A stretch of DNA of 64,000 nucleotides from Parus major (Eukaryota > Chordata > Aves > Passeriformes > Paridae), in the NCBI RefSeq assembly GCF_001522545.3, contig NC_031796.1:2719640-2783639 (forward strand), written 5' to 3'. Both the position numbers and the translations under genes were made by a program. The notes beneath the pieces are model-generated. The model did no database searches, was not told where the DNA came from, and saw only the letters and a program-made list of their open reading frames with translations. Shown here piece after piece: positions 61,030-64,000 of the stretch (its first letter is position 1; each line of letters begins with the position of its first letter).

Positions 61030-62920
61030 GGAAAACGATGGGGGCTCCGCTTCTTCTCACCCGCGTGGGGTGGCAGGGTGGCAGGAGGCCCCACAGATTT
61101 CATCTGTGAGGATGCTCTGGTCCTTGGATTCCTCCAGCTCGTCCCACTGATGTTTCCCCATGTCCCACCTTCCACCCTAGCCTGTCCCGCACGATTTCCA
61201 TGTCTGAGTCAGGAGACCCACCCAGGACGGCTCCCAGAATGGAGATGATGGCACACAGCGAGTGTCACTCTCTGGGGACCTTGTCGCACTGTGGGGACGC
61301 GCGGCTGCTCCCTGTCCCACCACAGCGATGCTGTGTCCCTGCGCAAGGACCCCGCTCCATCCCAGGGACAGCCTCAGCTGGGTGGGGCTGCAGGGTCCTG
61401 GCAGCAATCCCTGGCAGGAGGGGACTGGGGGACAGGTCCCCAACTCCCAGCGGGACCCGTGAGAATGGAGCATCCTCCCCTGGAGCCGGCCCGGCGCAGC
61501 CCCAGCGGCGGCACAGCCGGGGCTCCCCGGGGCTCCCCGGCACTCCGGGCTGATCCCGGGGCTCCCCGGCACTCCGGGAGGATCCCGGGGCTCCCCGGCA
61601 CTCCGGGCGGATCCCGGGGCTCCCCGGCACTCCGGGCGGATCCCGGGTTCCCCGGCTCCTCCTCGCACTCCGGCCAGGAGAGGGCTCTCCCGGCACAGCC
61701 CGGGCTGGGCGCGCTGCCGCCGCTCCAGGGCGCTCCAGGGCCACGCGTGTCCCCGCGGTCCCCGCTCGGGGTCCTGCTCAGGGGGTCACACAGAGCGGCT
61801 CAACCCCGGGGCACCCCTCCTCTGCCCGCCGGGGACCAGGGGCAGGATTCAGGACAATTCCTGCTGTGAGCACCTCCCGCAGAGCCCCCCGAGCGGGGCT
61901 GGAGGTGCCCCTGCCCTGCTGAAGGGACTCGCTGTGGTGTCCCCGGTGCGTGGCAGGACACACCGGCTCCAGATCCCTGCGGGGATGACGCCGAGCTCCA
62001 GCCGGGGGTGCGGGGGGTGCCTGAGCACCTCGGGGTGCTGCTCCCTCGGGAGGACACCCAGCCCTGAGCCGGAGCGTTTCTCTGGCTCCAGCCCACCTTA
62101 TTAAAGCCATCACCATCAGCCTTTTGCTCTGCCCCCCGCGGCAGGACCGGGCGAGGGGTGAGGAAGAGGCTGGAGGTGCCTCTGGCCGTGGCAGTGACCA
62201 GGGGTGAGCGGGGGGTCTGCACCAGGACCCCCTCAGCCCTGTGTCCCCCTGAGCAGGCGGAGGCTGGCAGCAAATGGGGCTGTTTGTCCCCTGCCGTGGC
62301 TGCAGGGGCATCTCTGCACCCGTGAGGGGTTTGGTGCAGTTCTGCTCCATCCACAGGAGGAGTTATTTTGGGCTGGTGTCGAGATACCAGCACGATGAGT
62401 GACTCAGAAATATTCCAGATGCACCGGCTGCTTCTGAAATTTGAGTTATTCAAAATCTTCAGGGTCAGGAGGGCAAAAAACATGAATTCAAGTGGGCCCA
62501 GCTGAGCGTGCTGCCCTGCAGGATCATCCAACACCCACAGCTCTTGATCAGGGCAGGGCTCCTCTGCCAGGGGCTGGGGCACAAGGACACCACAATGTGT
62601 TGGATGTGCCTGGCAGAAGGGAGATGGTCCTTGGCCAACTGCCCAGGGCCACAAAGGCTGCAGGAGGCAGCAGGTCTGGTACCCAGAGACACCCAACAGC
62701 CCAGGCTGCCCTTTCCCTCCATCACAAACTTTCCTTTCCACGGCTGCCCCAGGCACAGAGTCATTCCTGCCTGTCCCCAAGCTCCTTCTTTCTCCTAATT
62801 CACTGGTCCAGTCAGGGACAGTTCCTGTGCTCAGCTCTGATCTCCAACCCTCACCCACCACTTTTACTGCACCTGCAAAGGTTCAACCACAGCAACCATG
62901 GGAGAATCCACAGTCTGTTT
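61030..62920. other. intergenic right of ADAM11, no gene recognised
   Basis: GC-rich sequence with one minisatellite. In human the next gene is GJC1 (connexin 45); I looked for its two connexin Cys loops on both strands and did not find them. Confidence 0.55.
61519..61660. repeat. 29-bp tandem repeat (GGCTCCCCGGCACTCCGGGC type), 4 copies
   Basis: Four units of about 29 bases, each GGCTCCCCGGCACTCCGGG plus a variable 3-base step and GATCCCGG. No coding meaning. Confidence 0.85.
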
Positions 62921-62924
62921 TTGT

Positions 62925-63310
62925 GCTGGGATCAGAGAATCAGGGAATTGTTTAGCTGGAAAAACCCTCCACTGATTTCAACCATTCCCCAGCCCTGCCA
63001 AGGCCCCCAAGTGCCACAGCCACAGGTTTTTAAACACCCCCAGGGACAGTGACTCCACCACCACCACCCTGGGCAGGTGTGCCAATGCCTGACCACCTTT
63101 CCAAGAAGAAATTTTCCCAATATCCCACCTAAACTTTCCCTGGCACAACTTGAGGTCATTTCCTCTTGTCTTGTCCCTGTTCTCTGGGAGCAGAGCCTGA
63201 CCCCCACCTGTCAGGGACTTGTGCAGAGCCAGAAGGTTCCCCCTGAGCCTCCTTTGCTCCAGGCTGAGCCCCCTCAGCTCCCTCAGCTGCTCCTCATCAG
63301 AATCCTGCTG
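62925..63310 (-). mobile_element. CR1 LINE 3' fragment (about 385 bp)
   Basis: Antisense CR1: plus strand reads TCAGAGAATCAGGGAATTGT, GGAAAAACCCTCCACTGATT, CCACAGCCACAGGTTTTTAA, CTTCCTTTGCTCC-like words and ends CTCCCTCAGCTGCTCCTCAT. Confidence 0.9.
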
Positions 63311-64000
63311 AAGACCTGAACTTAAGAGAAAAAAAAAAATCCAAACAAATCGCTCATTATTAGTAAACGCAAAAAAAGAAGAACCCAACGCCTCCCCCGT
63401 GCTGTGTCTGTGCCATTGCATAATGGGAAACCCTCGAACCTAAAATATCCCCACTCCTCTGGTTGTTGGAGCTGATGATCGACCATCTGGCCACGATTTT
63501 CCAGCTCTAATCTAACGAGGCAGACGCCGCTTTTGGGGTGAGCACAAGGACGAAAGCCCTGGAGGGCTCCCCGGGAAGGTGCCGTGGCCGAGGCTGGGGG
63601 TGGCCTTGGCTCCACCTGAGCAGCAGCTTGGAGAGCAGAGGGAGGCTCAGGCTGCTCCCTCATCCCAGAGCTGGGGTGTTTGGGGCATCTTGGGAGCAGA
63701 GGACACATCAGATGGTCGGGAAGCAGCTCTGCAGTGTGGAGTGAAGGGAAATGTCCTGAAGGGTGTGAGCCATGGGGGACATCCATGGATCCATGGGGTT
63801 GTCTCCCAGGTGAGGGAAAGAACAGCCCAAAGAGAGTTTCACAACCACGTCCTGATTTACCACGCAAGGAAAAGAACATGAACAGAGCAGGACAATGGGA
63901 TTCCAGCTGAGAAACCCTCCCAGGGCTGGCACAGCCTGGTACAGGAGCTGCCCCTTGGTCACAGCGCTCCAGTCACACACACACACCTGCAGGAACCGGG
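63311..64000. other. intergenic, nothing recognised
   Basis: An A-run (63329-63339) follows the CR1, then mixed-composition DNA with a short (AC)n at 63975-63986. No exon could be assigned. Confidence 0.5.

Noticed and set aside
61030..64000. GJC1 or HIGD1B expected from human gene order
   Set aside because: No connexin Cys pattern or HIG1 domain was found on either strand in this part; they may lie beyond the window.

Overview
The window is nuclear DNA from a bird, most likely a songbird. The evidence is coding exons with vertebrate splice signals, several CR1 LINE fragments in both orientations, a class I endogenous retrovirus (ERV), very GC-rich sequence with short introns and many minisatellites (microchromosome-like), and the gene order MEIOC - CCDC43 - DBF4B - ADAM11, which I recall from human 17q21.31. 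Two runs of N (6021-6324 and 48789-49481) are assembly gaps, and each hides coding sequence.

Layout. 1-760 is a CpG island with a candidate CTCF site, CCAAT boxes and a possible first exon of a leftward gene that leaves the window; it ends in a CCCGGT hexamer array and an abrupt AT-rich stretch (756-1185). 1186-3880 shows no gene. A 114-bp tandem repeat (3888-4160) borders the MEIOC promoter, which has five CCAAT boxes. MEIOC runs rightwards from 4529 to 21042 (8 exons, exon 2 cut by a gap). Its intron 2 carries a degraded antisense class I ERV (about 7247-10650), itself broken by another LTR-like insertion. After pol, in the place of env, this ERV has a block that reads as an immunoglobulin domain very like the lymphocyte receptor BTLA. 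This is the most unusual thing in the window.

CCDC43 runs leftwards (32697 to 25162, 5 exons). Its introns 3 and 4 both look like minor-spliceosome (U12) introns, one AT-AC and one GT-AG. CCDC43 and DBF4B are head to head with 317 bp between their start codons, so they probably share a promoter. DBF4B runs rightwards (33015-45063, 11 exons, about 762 residues) and encodes a CDC7-activating subunit with motifs N, M and a zinc finger; its intron 4 also has U12-like signals.

ADAM11 runs rightwards (50434 to 58756 or 59045). 26 exons are visible. The first, encoding the signal peptide, is missing and probably lies in the second gap. It is a catalytically dead neuronal ADAM with two alternative C-termini. 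Its introns are full of GC-rich minisatellites. From 61030 to the end I see only a minus-strand CR1 and low-complexity DNA.

The genes share location rather than a pathway: MEIOC acts in meiotic prophase, DBF4B in replication and cell-cycle kinase control, ADAM11 at neuronal surfaces, and CCDC43 is poorly characterised. Exon borders were set by hand from reading frame, GT-AG (or AT-AC) signals and remembered family sequences; no search was run.
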